Source: Nitrospira sp.
GTDB taxonomy: Bacteria > Nitrospirota > Nitrospiria > Nitrospirales > UBA8639
Direction: 5' to 3'
Assembly (NCBI GenBank): GCA_020430245.1
Contig: JAGQKG010000009.1
Location: 1 to 36,575, forward strand
DNA length: 36,575 bases
Part shown: piece by piece, positions 1-8,613 of the stretch
Layout: the number at the start of each line of letters is the position of its first letter
Position numbering within the stretch: the stretch's first letter is position 1
Notes under the pieces: model-generated
Databases searched by the model: none
The model's input: the letters and a program-made list of their open reading frames with translations, nothing else
Told to the model about the DNA's origin: nothing
Translations under genes and position numbers: made by a program

Positions 1-481
1 AATATCGCATTTTTTTTTTTTTTTTTACGGTCTTGATCTTTTTTGAACACTCCTGGTTCAAACCATCTCTTTACGGTTGAGGTTGACCGACCAATCACTC
101 AAGCATTTAAAGTATCTTTCCTTTCACATTCCTCAGTGTCACTTCATTCATTAACTGCCCCCATAGATTTTTAAGATCCCTTGTTGTTTAAGGGGCCCTT
201 TATTTCCCTTCAGTTTCCTATTTATTAATTCATTCTGTTGGAAGTTTTTCCGGAGAAGGGTGGATTCGATGCATGACATGCATTACGGTTGTTAGTCCAT
301 AAACAAAAAACAGAAATGTCGCGACCAGCGCATAAGAATATAATGAGATCTAGTGGCCTGGAATCCATTAATTAAAAGATAAATTTAACATGGATGTAAC
401 ATAGCCGACATTTTTGTATAACGAGAATGACACAAAATACCTGTCAGCTGGAGGAGTCACCGTCAGTTTTGGAGGTTTTGA
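1..481. other. Leading region without a recognised gene
   Basis: No convincing coding sequence is seen. The stretch is AT-rich and begins with an uninterrupted run of 17 T (10-26). It presumably holds the promoter of the TPR lipoprotein gene that starts at 482, but I cannot pick convincing -35/-10 boxes. A minus-strand reading frame inside it (368-595) overlaps the TPR gene and looks like a shadow. Confidence 0.5.
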
Positions 482-1339
482 ATGAATAGTTGGTTTATTC
501 CAATTCAATGGTGCATGGTTTTTGTTCTTATTGTAAGTCCTATTGGTTGTGCGAGAGTGAATTCCGGGAATGGTGTCTCGACTGCTCTTTTTCAAGGGGA
601 GCAGTTGTTCAATGAGGGAAGGATCAATGAAGCAGAAAAAATATTTTCAGAGGCTCTGCGGGAGAATTCTCATCAGCCGGAAATCTTAAATGCTCGAGGG
701 TATGTCTATGCTAGACGAGGAGATTGGGCTAGAGCGATTAAGGATTTTGAACAGTCGGTTAGGCTGGCTCCACAAAACCATCAATATACAGATAACCTTG
801 GGATAGCCAACTTGCAGGCCGGGTTTCCTGAAAGAGCCTTACGAAATTTTTCACAAATTTTGGAACATGTGCCTGATTCACCCCAAACGTTGAATCATCG
901 AGGTTTAGCCTTTAGCCGGCTGGGTAGGTATCAAGAAGCCATTCGTGATTATTCAAAAGCTTTACAGCTTGATAATCATCAGAGTGAGATCTATCTCAAC
1001 CGAGCTGTGGACTATGTGAAGACTGGGCTTGTGAATGAAGCCAGAAGGGACCTGGATGAGGCTATCCATCTCAATCGTTCGCTTCCTCAAGCCTATGAAA
1101 ATCGGGGACTTCTTGCTCTAGGGAATGGAGAGATTCAGTTAGCCATTCAGGATTTTACTACCGCGATTCGTCTTGGGGCAGATGGTGGGCTGGTCCATTA
1201 CAACCGAGCGGTAGCCCTATCAATGGCAGGAGACTTAGTGAATGCTGCCCAGGAATATCAACTAGCATGTGAGCGGAATGTTTTGCAATCTTGCAGCAAA
1301 GCAATCCATTCCACCACGGCTGTACAGCAATTGTTGTAA
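482..1339 (+). CDS. TPR-repeat lipoprotein
   Basis: The 285-residue protein has a hydrophobic N-terminus ending in S-P-I-G-C (Cys23), a slightly atypical lipobox, so it is probably an exported lipoprotein. The rest (about residues 36-275) is some seven consecutive 34-residue tetratricopeptide repeats with the usual A/G-Y-x-x-A-I-x-D-Y/F spacing, for example around RYQEAIRDYSKAL. TPR arrays are protein-protein interaction scaffolds; the partner cannot be told from sequence. The start is set by GGAGG at 471-475, six bases before the ATG. It faces the Slp-family gene convergently, with an inverted repeat between them. No enzyme motif is visible. Confidence 0.9.
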   Translation: MNSWFIPIQWCMVFVLIVSPIGCARVNSGNGVSTALFQGEQLFNEGRINEAEKIFSEALRENSHQPEILNARGYVYARRGDWARAIKDFEQSVRLAPQNHQYTDNLGIANLQAGFPERALRNFSQILEHVPDSPQTLNHRGLAFSRLGRYQEAIRDYSKALQLDNHQSEIYLNRAVDYVKTGLVNEARRDLDEAIHLNRSLPQAYENRGLLALGNGEIQLAIQDFTTAIRLGADGGLVHYNRAVALSMAGDLVNAAQEYQLACERNVLQSCSKAIHSTTAVQQLL

Positions 1340-1370
1340 ACTTACATAAGGAGAGAAGGACTGAAAATGA

Positions 1371-1412
1371 CGACCCTGCCACTCCTAAAAACCAAGGACC
1401 ATAGCAGGGTCG
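1371..1412. terminator. Inverted repeat between convergent genes, possible bidirectional terminator
   Basis: CGACCCTGC (1371-1379) and GCAGGGTCG (1404-1412) are perfect 9-base inverted copies separated by 24 bases. They lie between the converging ends of the TPR gene (1339) and the Slp-family gene (1428). There is no T-run, so termination is only suggested by position. A 30-codon frame with a decent ribosome site (ATG at 1368) also spans it but ends inside the neighbouring gene. Confidence 0.35.
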
Positions 1413-1427
1413 CCTTACATCCGGGCT

Positions 1428-1967
1428 TTACGTGCCGGAACAATACGTTTCTTTCATGACAGGATAACCCAAATCAACGTTCGGTTGATGGTAGTCAATT
1501 TCCATACCCCCCGTCTTCCAAACGTGAAGGCAACGAGCTTGTAGGTAAGGCACATTTCGGGATAGTCCTACTTCCGTAACCATTGGTTTAGTCCCTTCCA
1601 TTACCCCGACAACAAGAAATTTATTTCCGGGTAACCTCCCCTCCCAATCGAGTTGTCCAGGATAAAAGAAGGCAAAGTGGTTTGAATTAGTTCCTCGCCT
1701 TTCCGTTGGCCCCTCAAATTCATTGTTAGGATACGGCAACCATTCAGCTCTTACAATGGACCCATCCGCTGTGTCTTCGACGCCAATCATCCGCCCTGCC
1801 AGTTTAATCGCTCGTCCTTGGAACGCATCGGGTTGTGCCGCTAAGACACCGAACTCTGATTTTGATTTCAGAGCTTCACTCCCATTGGAAGGGAAAAGAG
1901 ATTGCGAGGCGCACCCCATGCTGAATGTTAACGACGCCCCTACCGCAAGAATAATTGTGTTTCTCAC
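1428..1967 (-). CDS. Slp-family outer membrane lipoprotein
   Basis: Resembles the Slp (starvation-inducible outer membrane lipoprotein) family: a short lipoprotein of the form 'x-x-x-P-x-x-[FY]-x-G-R-x-[IV]-[KR]-L-x-G-x-[IMV]-[IV]-G-V-E', seen here at FQGRAIKLAGRMIGVED, followed by a late [FL]-V-V-G-V-x-E-G-T stretch. The likely start is GTG at 1967, preceded by AAGGAGGTGG (1980-1971) with six-base spacing. This gives 179 residues and a clean signal peptide ending in F-S-M-G-C (Cys19). An upstream ATG at 2003 in the same frame would bury the ribosome site inside the gene and is less likely. The family's molecular function is unknown; in enterics it is linked to starvation and envelope stability. 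Confidence 0.85.
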   Translation of the reverse strand: MRNTIILAVGASLTFSMGCASQSLFPSNGSEALKSKSEFGVLAAQPDAFQGRAIKLAGRMIGVEDTADGSIVRAEWLPYPNNEFEGPTERRGTNSNHFAFFYPGQLDWEGRLPGNKFLVVGVMEGTKPMVTEVGLSRNVPYLQARCLHVWKTGGMEIDYHQPNVDLGYPVMKETYCSGT

Positions 1968-2003
1968 GATCCACCTCCTTCGTTTGTAATTTAATTTACT
2001 CAT

Positions 2004-2359
2004 TTTTCATTCTACTCCCTGTATTATTAGCCTACAATTTACACCTGGGTAACCTGAGAAAATTTCACAATTATGACAAAATTGTTGTTAATAGGTTTTT
2101 TTCCTTAAGAGATAAATGATTTTTCCCTGGCTACATTATCATTCGATTTTAATGATTGGCCTAGAGCCTCGGGCATCATGAACTTAAGCAATGTTGGGAG
2201 TGGTCGGCTCCCTATTTTTTAGTCAAAAATCCAAGTGAATGTTTCGCATAATCTCCCAGGCTGGGGATCAGGAGAAGAGGCCAAGCAACGGAAGCGCTTG
2301 TCGGTGGAACACAGGGTGGGTGTGCGGAAACCAGTCGGCGAGAAGGCTTGAATATCTAG
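2004..2359. other. Intergenic region upstream of the Slp-family gene
   Basis: No gene is seen. The interval should contain the minus-strand promoter of the Slp-family gene. A short inverted repeat, ATCATT (2138-2143) / AATGAT (2151-2156), is a possible operator. The part from about 2250 leads into a decayed transposase and may itself be eroded insertion-sequence DNA, though I could not recognise more of the element there. Confidence 0.4.
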
Positions 2360-2542
2360 TGGGTGCTATCCTGTGAGGAGGCGCTGCGGCAGTTAGACCG
2401 AGGGCGGCAGGAATATCATAAGAGTCGCCCTCACAGGGCGTTGACCGACCAGACGCCTTACGAATTCGCCAGCCATCATGCGGAAATGGAAAGAATTGAA
2501 TTAGTCAAACCAGCCAGGAAACTCCACCTGCTACTGTCCTAA
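2360..2542 (+). pseudogene. Remnant of an IS3-family transposase (OrfB C-terminus)
   Basis: One open frame of 60 codons after a TAG at 2357-2359 encodes the end of an IS3-type integrase-like transposase. The segment EYHKSRPHRALTDQTPYEFA matches the classic C-terminal pattern W/R-x-x-Y-N-x-x-R-P-H-x-A-L-x-x-x-T-P-x-E-F-A, most like the IS407 subgroup. It stops at TAA 2540-2542. The upstream DDE catalytic core and OrfA are gone or unrecognisable, so this is a dead fragment. Two IS-end-like sequences follow immediately. Confidence 0.75.
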
Positions 2543-2607
2543 AAACAGGGGACGTAGCCAAATCCGGAAAACTTAACATCATATCTGGCCAAAGAATAGG
2601 GGGTGGA
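2517..2607. repeat. Two tandem degenerate IS-end-like copies
   Basis: Two roughly 40-base segments starting at 2517 and 2566 share the same layout: GGAAA, an ACT-rich stretch, a CTGTCC / CTGGCC core, AAA, then an AGGGG block (2547-2551 and 2598-2603). The first contains the transposase stop codon, as the right end of an IS3-family element would. The second may be the end of a related element, giving nested or juxtaposed insertions. The assignment as IS ends is inference. Confidence 0.4.
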
Positions 2608-2959
2608 TCACGGGTTCGACTCATAATCCATGACCGTCCGTTGATCATCAATTGTGGCAAAACACTTTGTCCAAAATTCCTGAGACCACCTCTGCGCCGA
2701 TCACGCGACGAATGTGACGGGATTGGTCGGGTATATGGTTGAAGGGAAAATTATCTGTCGTATGAATCCGACCTGATTCTGTCTCCCTGTCTGCTGTTAT
2801 CTCTTTATCCTTTTCTCTTGTTGGGTTGGTCCCACTCCAGTCTTTTAGCGTCTGTCACAAAAAATTTACCTGGCTGTGACAGGGGTGTCATTTTTCAAAC
2901 GTATAGTTTGGGTATGAATAATCATCAATATACACCAGCGCATGCGGAAGGAGAATGGT
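2608..2959. other. Intergenic region upstream of the guanylyltransferase-like gene
   Basis: No gene is seen. Its last 110 bases hold a set of TGTCA/TGACA repeats described separately and presumably the promoter of the downstream gene. Confidence 0.5.
2852..2891 (+). promoter_or_regulatory. TGTCAC/TGTCAT repeats, Pho-box-like or operator
   Basis: CTGTCAC (2852-2858) and GTGACAG (2876-2882) form a perfect inverted pair. Overlapping this, CTGTGAC (2874-2880) and GTGTCAT (2885-2891) are spaced exactly 11 bases start to start, as the direct 7-mers of a PhoB box are (consensus CTGTCAT, 4 bases, CTGTCAT). They lie 69-108 bases before the start codon at 2960. Whether PhoB or another regulator binds is not known. 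Confidence 0.4.
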
Positions 2960-4027
2960 ATGCAAAAATGGATTGACACTCGCGGAGGTTCCTCACGGTA
3001 TTCTCAAGGTCAGGCTATGCCGCTACGTTCACAGTGCCCTGGTTCACTATGGTCTCTGGTCCTAGCAGGTGGACATGGGGAGCGTCTTCGGGAATATACC
3101 GAACAGTGTTTCGGTGCGTATCGACCGAAGCAATATTGTGCGTTTATGGGAAAACGATCAATGATCCAACATACGTGGAGGCGGGCAAAAGCCCTTTGCG
3201 TTCCTCACCGGGTGGTGACGGTGATGGATCAATCCCATTGGGGGTATGTCCGGACACAATTGATCCAGGAATCCCTTGGCCGGGTGGTCTGGCAACCTGA
3301 TAATCGAGGAACCGGACCCGGTGTGTTTCTGCCGCTCTCCTATATTCGAGCGCATGATCCTCATGCCACGGTGGTTCTGTGGCCTTCTGATCATTTCATT
3401 TTCCCCATTGAGCCGATGATTCAAGTGGTTCGTGAGGCGGCGGCCTGGGTCCATGACCAGCCTCATCGTATGATATTGTTGACTGTTCCTCCTCAATCGC
3501 GAGAGCAAGATTATGGGTGGGTGATGCCAGGTGATCGTCTCCCGCATCCGGGAGGGTTTCAGGTCAGGGAAGTGCGAAGATTTGTGGAAAAACCACAGGG
3601 GGCCCAGCTTGAGGACATTGTCCTGAATGGAGGGCAATGGAATACCTTGGTGTTGATTGCCAATGTCCAAACCTTATGGGAAGCCGGTCGTCAGTGTATC
3701 CCGGAGGTTGTGCTGCCTCTTGAAGAACATGCGGGCGGGATTGGAACTTCAAGCGAACATCAACAAATACTACATCTCTATCGAACGATGCCCACGAGGA
3801 ATTTCTCCAGCGATCTCTTATCGTTGATTCCTCAGCAACTACACATGATGGATCTGACCGGGGTCTGTTGGAGTGATTGGGGAAGGCCGGAGCGTATTCA
3901 GGAGACTATCGCGTGTATGAGGCGACGTGAACTTTTTGGGGCTGACCGGGAGTCGGTTGATCGGGTTCGGATGAAGTCCCGTCAGAACGAGACGGTTCAG
4001 GAGGAATTCACCGTTGTCATGGGATAG
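2960..4027 (+). CDS. Mannose-1-phosphate guanylyltransferase-like nucleotidyltransferase
   Basis: A sugar-phosphate nucleotidyltransferase of 355 residues. Such enzymes condense a sugar-1-phosphate with an NTP to give an NDP-sugar for polysaccharide synthesis. Visible motifs: the pyrophosphorylase signature LAGGHGERL (35-43) with the lysine of RPKQY (55-59), PDNRGTG (113-119), the metal-site PSDH (142-145), FVEKP (208-212) and WNT (227-229). These match the GMP-type order best. There is no isomerase (PMI) domain, so it is the short, single-function form. The start at 2960 is chosen because AAGGAG (2948-2953) lies six bases ahead; an in-frame ATG at 2942 lies upstream of that site. Substrate specificity (mannose versus another sugar) is not certain. 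Confidence 0.75.
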   Translation: MQKWIDTRGGSSRYSQGQAMPLRSQCPGSLWSLVLAGGHGERLREYTEQCFGAYRPKQYCAFMGKRSMIQHTWRRAKALCVPHRVVTVMDQSHWGYVRTQLIQESLGRVVWQPDNRGTGPGVFLPLSYIRAHDPHATVVLWPSDHFIFPIEPMIQVVREAAAWVHDQPHRMILLTVPPQSREQDYGWVMPGDRLPHPGGFQVREVRRFVEKPQGAQLEDIVLNGGQWNTLVLIANVQTLWEAGRQCIPEVVLPLEEHAGGIGTSSEHQQILHLYRTMPTRNFSSDLLSLIPQQLHMMDLTGVCWSDWGRPERIQETIACMRRRELFGADRESVDRVRMKSRQNETVQEEFTVVMG

Positions 4028-4185
4028 CGAATCGGATGGTTCAATGAGATGTATGTGTTGGCTGGATGGTTGATCATTAGGTTCACGGTCGATAGATATT
4101 CTGAGGACCCGCCATATGTTGCATGGCCAGCCCCGTTCAGGGGGCGAGGTCAATGGCGGGAGCCAAAGGGACCGAGAGGAAATCT

Positions 4186-4392
4186 ATGAGCAGAGTTAAA
4201 TTGGAAGGTGAGAGATACCGTGCCCCAAAGGCTTCGTCGCAGGACAAATCCGGTACGCTCCACTTGCGGTGCCGTAGTTGTGGTCTGGAGTGGGAGCCCG
4301 CTTATTATCAAGAGGGATGCCCGCTGAGAGAGTTGGAAACTGTGTTTCTTTCTGAAAATTGGTTTCTGGTGCCTGGCGAAGCCACCGGTTAA
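4186..4392 (+). CDS. Small CxxC protein of unknown function
   Basis: Not recognised. From ATG 4186, preceded by GAGAGGA (4174-4180), it encodes 68 residues with one CRSCG pair and a further cysteine in EGCPL, then an aromatic EN-W-F-L-V stretch. Two possible metal ligands suggest a zinc-ribbon-like half site at most. Longer starts at 4123 and 4153 exist but lack a ribosome site. It lies between the guanylyltransferase-like gene and the converging ppk1 gene. Confidence 0.5.
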   Translation: MSRVKLEGERYRAPKASSQDKSGTLHLRCRSCGLEWEPAYYQEGCPLRELETVFLSENWFLVPGEATG

Positions 4393-4457
4393 TTCTGGCA
4401 GAGGCGCGGCGATGTGTTTGGTATAGCTGAAAAATATACGACTTGTCATTACCGTCT

Positions 4458-6620
4458 TCAGAAGGAAGGCGGCTTGGTATTTTTCCCTTTCCAGTTTGCA
4501 ATAAACCAATCCTGGGCCTGAAATGGTGCTTCATTCTCCAAAGGTTTGACGCGAGTATAGGTTCCATCGGCTTGGAGCTGTCGCGCGTGCATGTTGTCTT
4601 TCAGGTAGGGACGTAAGACGGTCTCAACAATGAAGGTTCGGAGTGTGGGATTTTCAATCGGAAACAAAATTTCCACCCGCCGGTCCATATTGCGGGGCAT
4701 GAGATCTGCACTTCCCAGGTATAATTCATCCTCCCCTCCGTTACGAAAATAAAAACAGCGGGAATGCTCAAGGAATCGTCCGACAATGGACGTGACCGTG
4801 ATGGTCCGGCTGAGCCCCGGGATGCCGGGGCGGAGCCCGCACATCCCACGCACCATTAGGTCAATCTTGACCCCTGCTTGAGAGGCTCGATACAAGGCCT
4901 GAATTGAGGCTTTGTCCACGAGTGAATTCACCTTAAATGCCAGATAGCCGTCTCCATGTTCTTGTTGGCGGGATATTTCACGATTGATTCGTTCGATGAT
5001 ATTTTTTCGAATCCCGACCGGCGCAATCAGGAGTTTTGCGTAGGAGTCTTTTTTGGAATACCCAGTCAAGGCATTGAACAGATCGGTGACATCTTCACCG
5101 AAGACCGGATGACAGGTAAATAAACTAAAGTCCGTATAGAATTTGCTGGTGATGGGGTTGTAATTGCCGGTTCCGAGATGCAGATATCGACGGATGCCAT
5201 CGGATTCCCGACGAACGACCATGCAGACCTTGGCATGTGTTTTCAGACCCAGGACACCATACACCACATGTACGCCTTCATCTTCTAATTTTCTTGCCCA
5301 TTCAATATTGTTTTCCTCATCGAACCGGGCTTTGAGTTCCAGGAGAACGGCAACCTGTTTGTCATTTTGTCGGGCCTCCATGAGGGCGTCTACCACAGGG
5401 GAGTTGATGCCTACTCGATAGAGTGTCTGTTTGATCGCTAACACCTTCGGGTCCAAAGCGGCTTGTCGAATGAAATCGACGACAGGTGAGAAGCTGTCGT
5501 ATGGGTGATGAAGGAAGATATCCTCGCGTTTGATGAGTGAAAACAGTGATTCTTTTGATGTGGGGTCGTGCAGAATATTGGGGTAATGAGGTGAAAATTT
5601 CAGATCCGGTCGATCAATGGATGTGAGTGCAAGGAGATTTGAAAGGCCGAGACGGAAATCATAGGTGTAGACTTGATAGGGTGCTAAGTTCAGATTTCTG
5701 ACCAGGATATCTTTGATGGATTCCGGCATATCCCGGTCCAGTTCCAATCGCACCACGGACCCGAACTGTCGCAAATCAATTTGTTCCTCAATGGCAGCCA
5801 GGAGGTCGCCGGCTTCATCTTCTTCGATTTCAAAATCTGCATCCCTGGTAATTCGAAAAAAGTAGGAGGATTCAATGATGAGACCCGGAAATAATAAATC
5901 CAGATTGGCTGCGATGATGTCCTCAAGCCAGACAAAATTGGTGCTTTCTGGTCCAGATCCCAATCCCAGTTGAGCATCGTCGGATACCTGCGATTCGTCC
6001 GGAATCCTGACAAGCCGTGGAAAATTAGAAGGGACTTTTAGGCGGGCAAAACATTCTCCGCGGTCAGGGTCTTTAGCCACCACGGCGAGATTGACCGTGA
6101 GGTTGGATATATGGGGAAAGGGGTGACTGGGATCAAAGGCCAACGGTGTCAGGGCCGGAAAAATTTCTTTTCGAAAATATCGCCGGAGTAAAGCCAGTTG
6201 TTTGGGTTTGATGTCTTGATAGGAGAGAATGCGGATGCCCGTATTTACCAGGTGAGGAAACAGGTCATCCTGCCAGCATCGGCTTACACGGGAAAAGCAC
6301 TGTAGAAGAACTTCACGGGTTTGCCCTAATTGATCCGAAGGACTCATCCCATCCAATGCGGCATCCAATACTCCGCTGGACAATTGTTCGCGCAGTCCTG
6401 AGATCCGGATCATGAAGAATTCGTCGAGATTATTGAAAAAAATAGCGAGGAATTTTACTCGCTCCAGTAAGGGGTGGCTCGGATCTTCTGCCTCTTCCAG
6501 TACCCGTTTATTGAATTCCAGCCAACTCAGTTCCCGATTCAGGTACAGCTTGGGGTCATCAAGATTATCGATGACTTCAGGTGTATTATTGGGTGCTTTT
6601 GGTTTTGTCTGATGAGTCAT
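4458..6620 (-). CDS. ppk1: Polyphosphate kinase Ppk1
   Basis: Reversibly polymerises the gamma-phosphate of ATP into polyphosphate. The 720 residues match the usual length of the family. The order is N-terminal domain (YLNRELSWLEFN, about 26-37), head domain, then two phospholipase-D-like catalytic domains. The autophosphorylated histidine is in LKTHAK (His462), followed by HLGTGNYN. The second conserved histidine is in FLEHSR (His619), followed by YLGSADLMPRN and RRVEILFPI. The start ATG at 6620 has AGGAG eight bases upstream. It lies 142 bases downstream of the CYTH-CHAD gene on the same strand and may be co-transcribed with it. Intact, with no odd residues seen. Confidence 0.97.
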   Translation of the reverse strand: MTHQTKPKAPNNTPEVIDNLDDPKLYLNRELSWLEFNKRVLEEAEDPSHPLLERVKFLAIFFNNLDEFFMIRISGLREQLSSGVLDAALDGMSPSDQLGQTREVLLQCFSRVSRCWQDDLFPHLVNTGIRILSYQDIKPKQLALLRRYFRKEIFPALTPLAFDPSHPFPHISNLTVNLAVVAKDPDRGECFARLKVPSNFPRLVRIPDESQVSDDAQLGLGSGPESTNFVWLEDIIAANLDLLFPGLIIESSYFFRITRDADFEIEEDEAGDLLAAIEEQIDLRQFGSVVRLELDRDMPESIKDILVRNLNLAPYQVYTYDFRLGLSNLLALTSIDRPDLKFSPHYPNILHDPTSKESLFSLIKREDIFLHHPYDSFSPVVDFIRQAALDPKVLAIKQTLYRVGINSPVVDALMEARQNDKQVAVLLELKARFDEENNIEWARKLEDEGVHVVYGVLGLKTHAKVCMVVRRESDGIRRYLHLGTGNYNPITSKFYTDFSLFTCHPVFGEDVTDLFNALTGYSKKDSYAKLLIAPVGIRKNIIERINREISRQQEHGDGYLAFKVNSLVDKASIQALYRASQAGVKIDLMVRGMCGLRPGIPGLSRTITVTSIVGRFLEHSRCFYFRNGGEDELYLGSADLMPRNMDRRVEILFPIENPTLRTFIVETVLRPYLKDNMHARQLQADGTYTRVKPLENEAPFQAQDWFIANWKGKNTKPPSF

Positions 6621-6762
6621 GATCAGATCTCCTATGATGACTGGTATGGATGAAGAGTCATTCTACCTGATTGAGGTTATTCAGGCCCGTTCTTATCATC
6701 ATCATTCCCATAAAACGGGTCTATGCCGACGTAAATGGTTCAAGGAGGACTGGCATAGGGCG

Positions 6763-8223
6763 TTAGAGCTTTTTCCCTTGTTTTTGAAGCTTTTTCCATT
6801 GTTTCGGGATTTGTTCATACACCTGGGATTGGTGATTTCGTAACCGTTCAACCATCAGTCCGGTGACATAGGCTATGCCGGTTCCCCGGGAGTGTTGTTT
6901 GATGGCGAGGAGCCGTTGCTCAGCAACTACCGCATCTTGATGGTGTCCCAGAAGATCCTGCATGTATTTCGCTTGTTCAAGAAAACGTTTAGCACGCTTG
7001 CCAATCAAGGGCTCGGCGAGTTCAAGCGCATATCGCGCTCGTTTCAAGAGTATTCGAGTGCGATGCAGTTCAGCTTTCGGCAAAAAGCTGGTTGAGGCAT
7101 TCACAAAATCCTGAACTTTGTGAAAGGCTTTTTTCGCTAAATCCGTAATCGTGAGTGGAGAGGGTTGAAATGGTAAACGGGTTAGTGAATCCTCAAAATG
7201 AGTCAGGAGATTAAGATACCGGTCGCTACGTAATCCCTCCAGAAGTTTGGCACGGGCCATAGACCTCTGAACCTCAAATTTCTTGAGAATTGATTGAAAT
7301 GAACGATGTTCTTGTAGGGAGAGGTCATGGAAATTTTGATGAAATGAAACTAAAAGGACATCCCAATCTCTGACCTCCCCCAACAAAGATCCAACCCAGC
7401 CCAGCTCCTGGCGGACATGCTCTGTCCATTCCGGCGTGAAAAAAGCACGCACTGCTCGAATGATGGCTCTCATGCGGCGGGTCGCGACTCGCATACCATG
7501 GAGCGCTTCGTCATCCCGGCCCAAACGGGTCCCGGGATCATGTTGCAACATCTGAAGAAATTGGGAGTGAAGCCTTTCTCGAATATGTTCTGTCGGTGGC
7601 GCTGAAGGATCACTGCACTTGATGACAAGCGGATAGGGAAGTTGCAGTGCCTGAAAAATCTTGGGTTGTAATGGTTTCTCCTCTGCCCCGGCATGAAGCA
7701 AGATCTTGCGGATAGGCTTGATTTGAGCGGCTGTGTCCTCCTGTACTTCAACCTCCAATTCTCGGAATGAATGCACAACTTTTTTGTCTTTGATGAGGGC
7801 AACGGAGTCCTGGACGACTTGCGCGATGATCCGGTTGTCTTTCTGAATGCGGACCCCTTTTCTCTTTGTCCGGAGTTTTCCGAGTGGTATGGCCTCTTGT
7901 TTTCTGAGCAAAGCCGTTAATAAGTCCTGAAATTCCCATGGAATGTTGCGACTGCCGGAATCAATTTCCAACTCCAGACGAACGGCACCGCTGGGTATCT
8001 TTAATTGCCAGACCCCGTGGGCATGTTCCACTCGTTTTCGGAGTGTCAGGCCCAATTGCCCAAGTCGATGTTGTTCGCTGTCAAAATAGGTGGATGTGAA
8101 CACGCGGGTCGGGATCGGTTCCCCCATGTCAGGAGGGATTTGGAAGCCGGGTGGAATCCGAAACTTAATTTCGTTTTCAATCGTTTGGTGAATTTTCCAT
8201 GGCATATAAAACTCATCCTGCAC
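6763..8223 (-). CDS. CYTH-CHAD domain protein, probable polyphosphate-binding/phosphatase
   Basis: Two-domain protein of 486 residues. The N-terminal CYTH (triphosphate tunnel metalloenzyme) domain carries the E-x-E-x-K signature at E16-N-E18-I-K20, then a run of basic and acidic strands (LRKR, WQLKIP, RLELEID). The C-terminal CHAD domain (about 215-480) is helical and rich in conserved His/Arg, with HGMRVATRRMR starting at residue 242. CHAD domains bind polyphosphate and sit on polyphosphate granules, and CYTH domains hydrolyse triphosphate or short polyphosphate. The location beside ppk1 fits both. The first in-frame start is GTG 8223; an ATG at 8205 with AGGA nearby would remove six residues and is equally possible. 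Confidence 0.92.
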   Translation of the reverse strand: MQDEFYMPWKIHQTIENEIKFRIPPGFQIPPDMGEPIPTRVFTSTYFDSEQHRLGQLGLTLRKRVEHAHGVWQLKIPSGAVRLELEIDSGSRNIPWEFQDLLTALLRKQEAIPLGKLRTKRKGVRIQKDNRIIAQVVQDSVALIKDKKVVHSFRELEVEVQEDTAAQIKPIRKILLHAGAEEKPLQPKIFQALQLPYPLVIKCSDPSAPPTEHIRERLHSQFLQMLQHDPGTRLGRDDEALHGMRVATRRMRAIIRAVRAFFTPEWTEHVRQELGWVGSLLGEVRDWDVLLVSFHQNFHDLSLQEHRSFQSILKKFEVQRSMARAKLLEGLRSDRYLNLLTHFEDSLTRLPFQPSPLTITDLAKKAFHKVQDFVNASTSFLPKAELHRTRILLKRARYALELAEPLIGKRAKRFLEQAKYMQDLLGHHQDAVVAEQRLLAIKQHSRGTGIAYVTGLMVERLRNHQSQVYEQIPKQWKKLQKQGKKL

Positions 8224-8613
8224 TATTCAGTGTGCCGTGGGTCGTTTTGAATGAAATCTTCACGGGATTAGGTTAAGTTTCAAAATTTAAGAAAGTGCTA
8301 CTTTCTCAGAAAACCTTTACAAAGAAAGAACAGAAAATGATCGGTCTCATTTTACCTGGACAGATCGCAAAAAAGTGTGATGTTTTTGTGTTATCGCTTG
8401 TCTTTACGTGATAAATGTCCTGGTATCCCTATAGGCCCTAAACGGCCACCTTCGTATTCGGGTGATCACGGGGTGCTTTTCCGAGCCCACTTGATTTAAG
8501 GTGCCGTTGGACGACATTTTGTGCGGAATACGAGAAAAGTTATGTCACCAAAACAGGAAGTTCAGTATACTACCAGGGGGAAGTGAGGAACAGACTACGC
8601 AGGAGAAAAATTG
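8224..8613. other. Divergent intergenic region
   Basis: Lies between the start of the CYTH-CHAD gene (minus) and the inositol-monophosphatase-family gene (plus), so it should hold both promoters. No gene and no confident promoter boxes were seen. Confidence 0.5.

Noticed and set aside
10..26. 17-base T run as a terminator
   Set aside because: No hairpin is visible before it in the ten bases available at the window edge, so termination cannot be claimed.
1368..1460. 30-codon ORF after the TPR gene with a decent ribosome site
   Set aside because: It overlaps the inverted repeat and the end of the Slp gene on the other strand, and has no protein-like features.
4150..4567. Minus-strand ORFs of 119 and 123 codons
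   Set aside because: They run antisense to the small CxxC gene and into the 3' end of ppk1 in other frames; no protein-like features.
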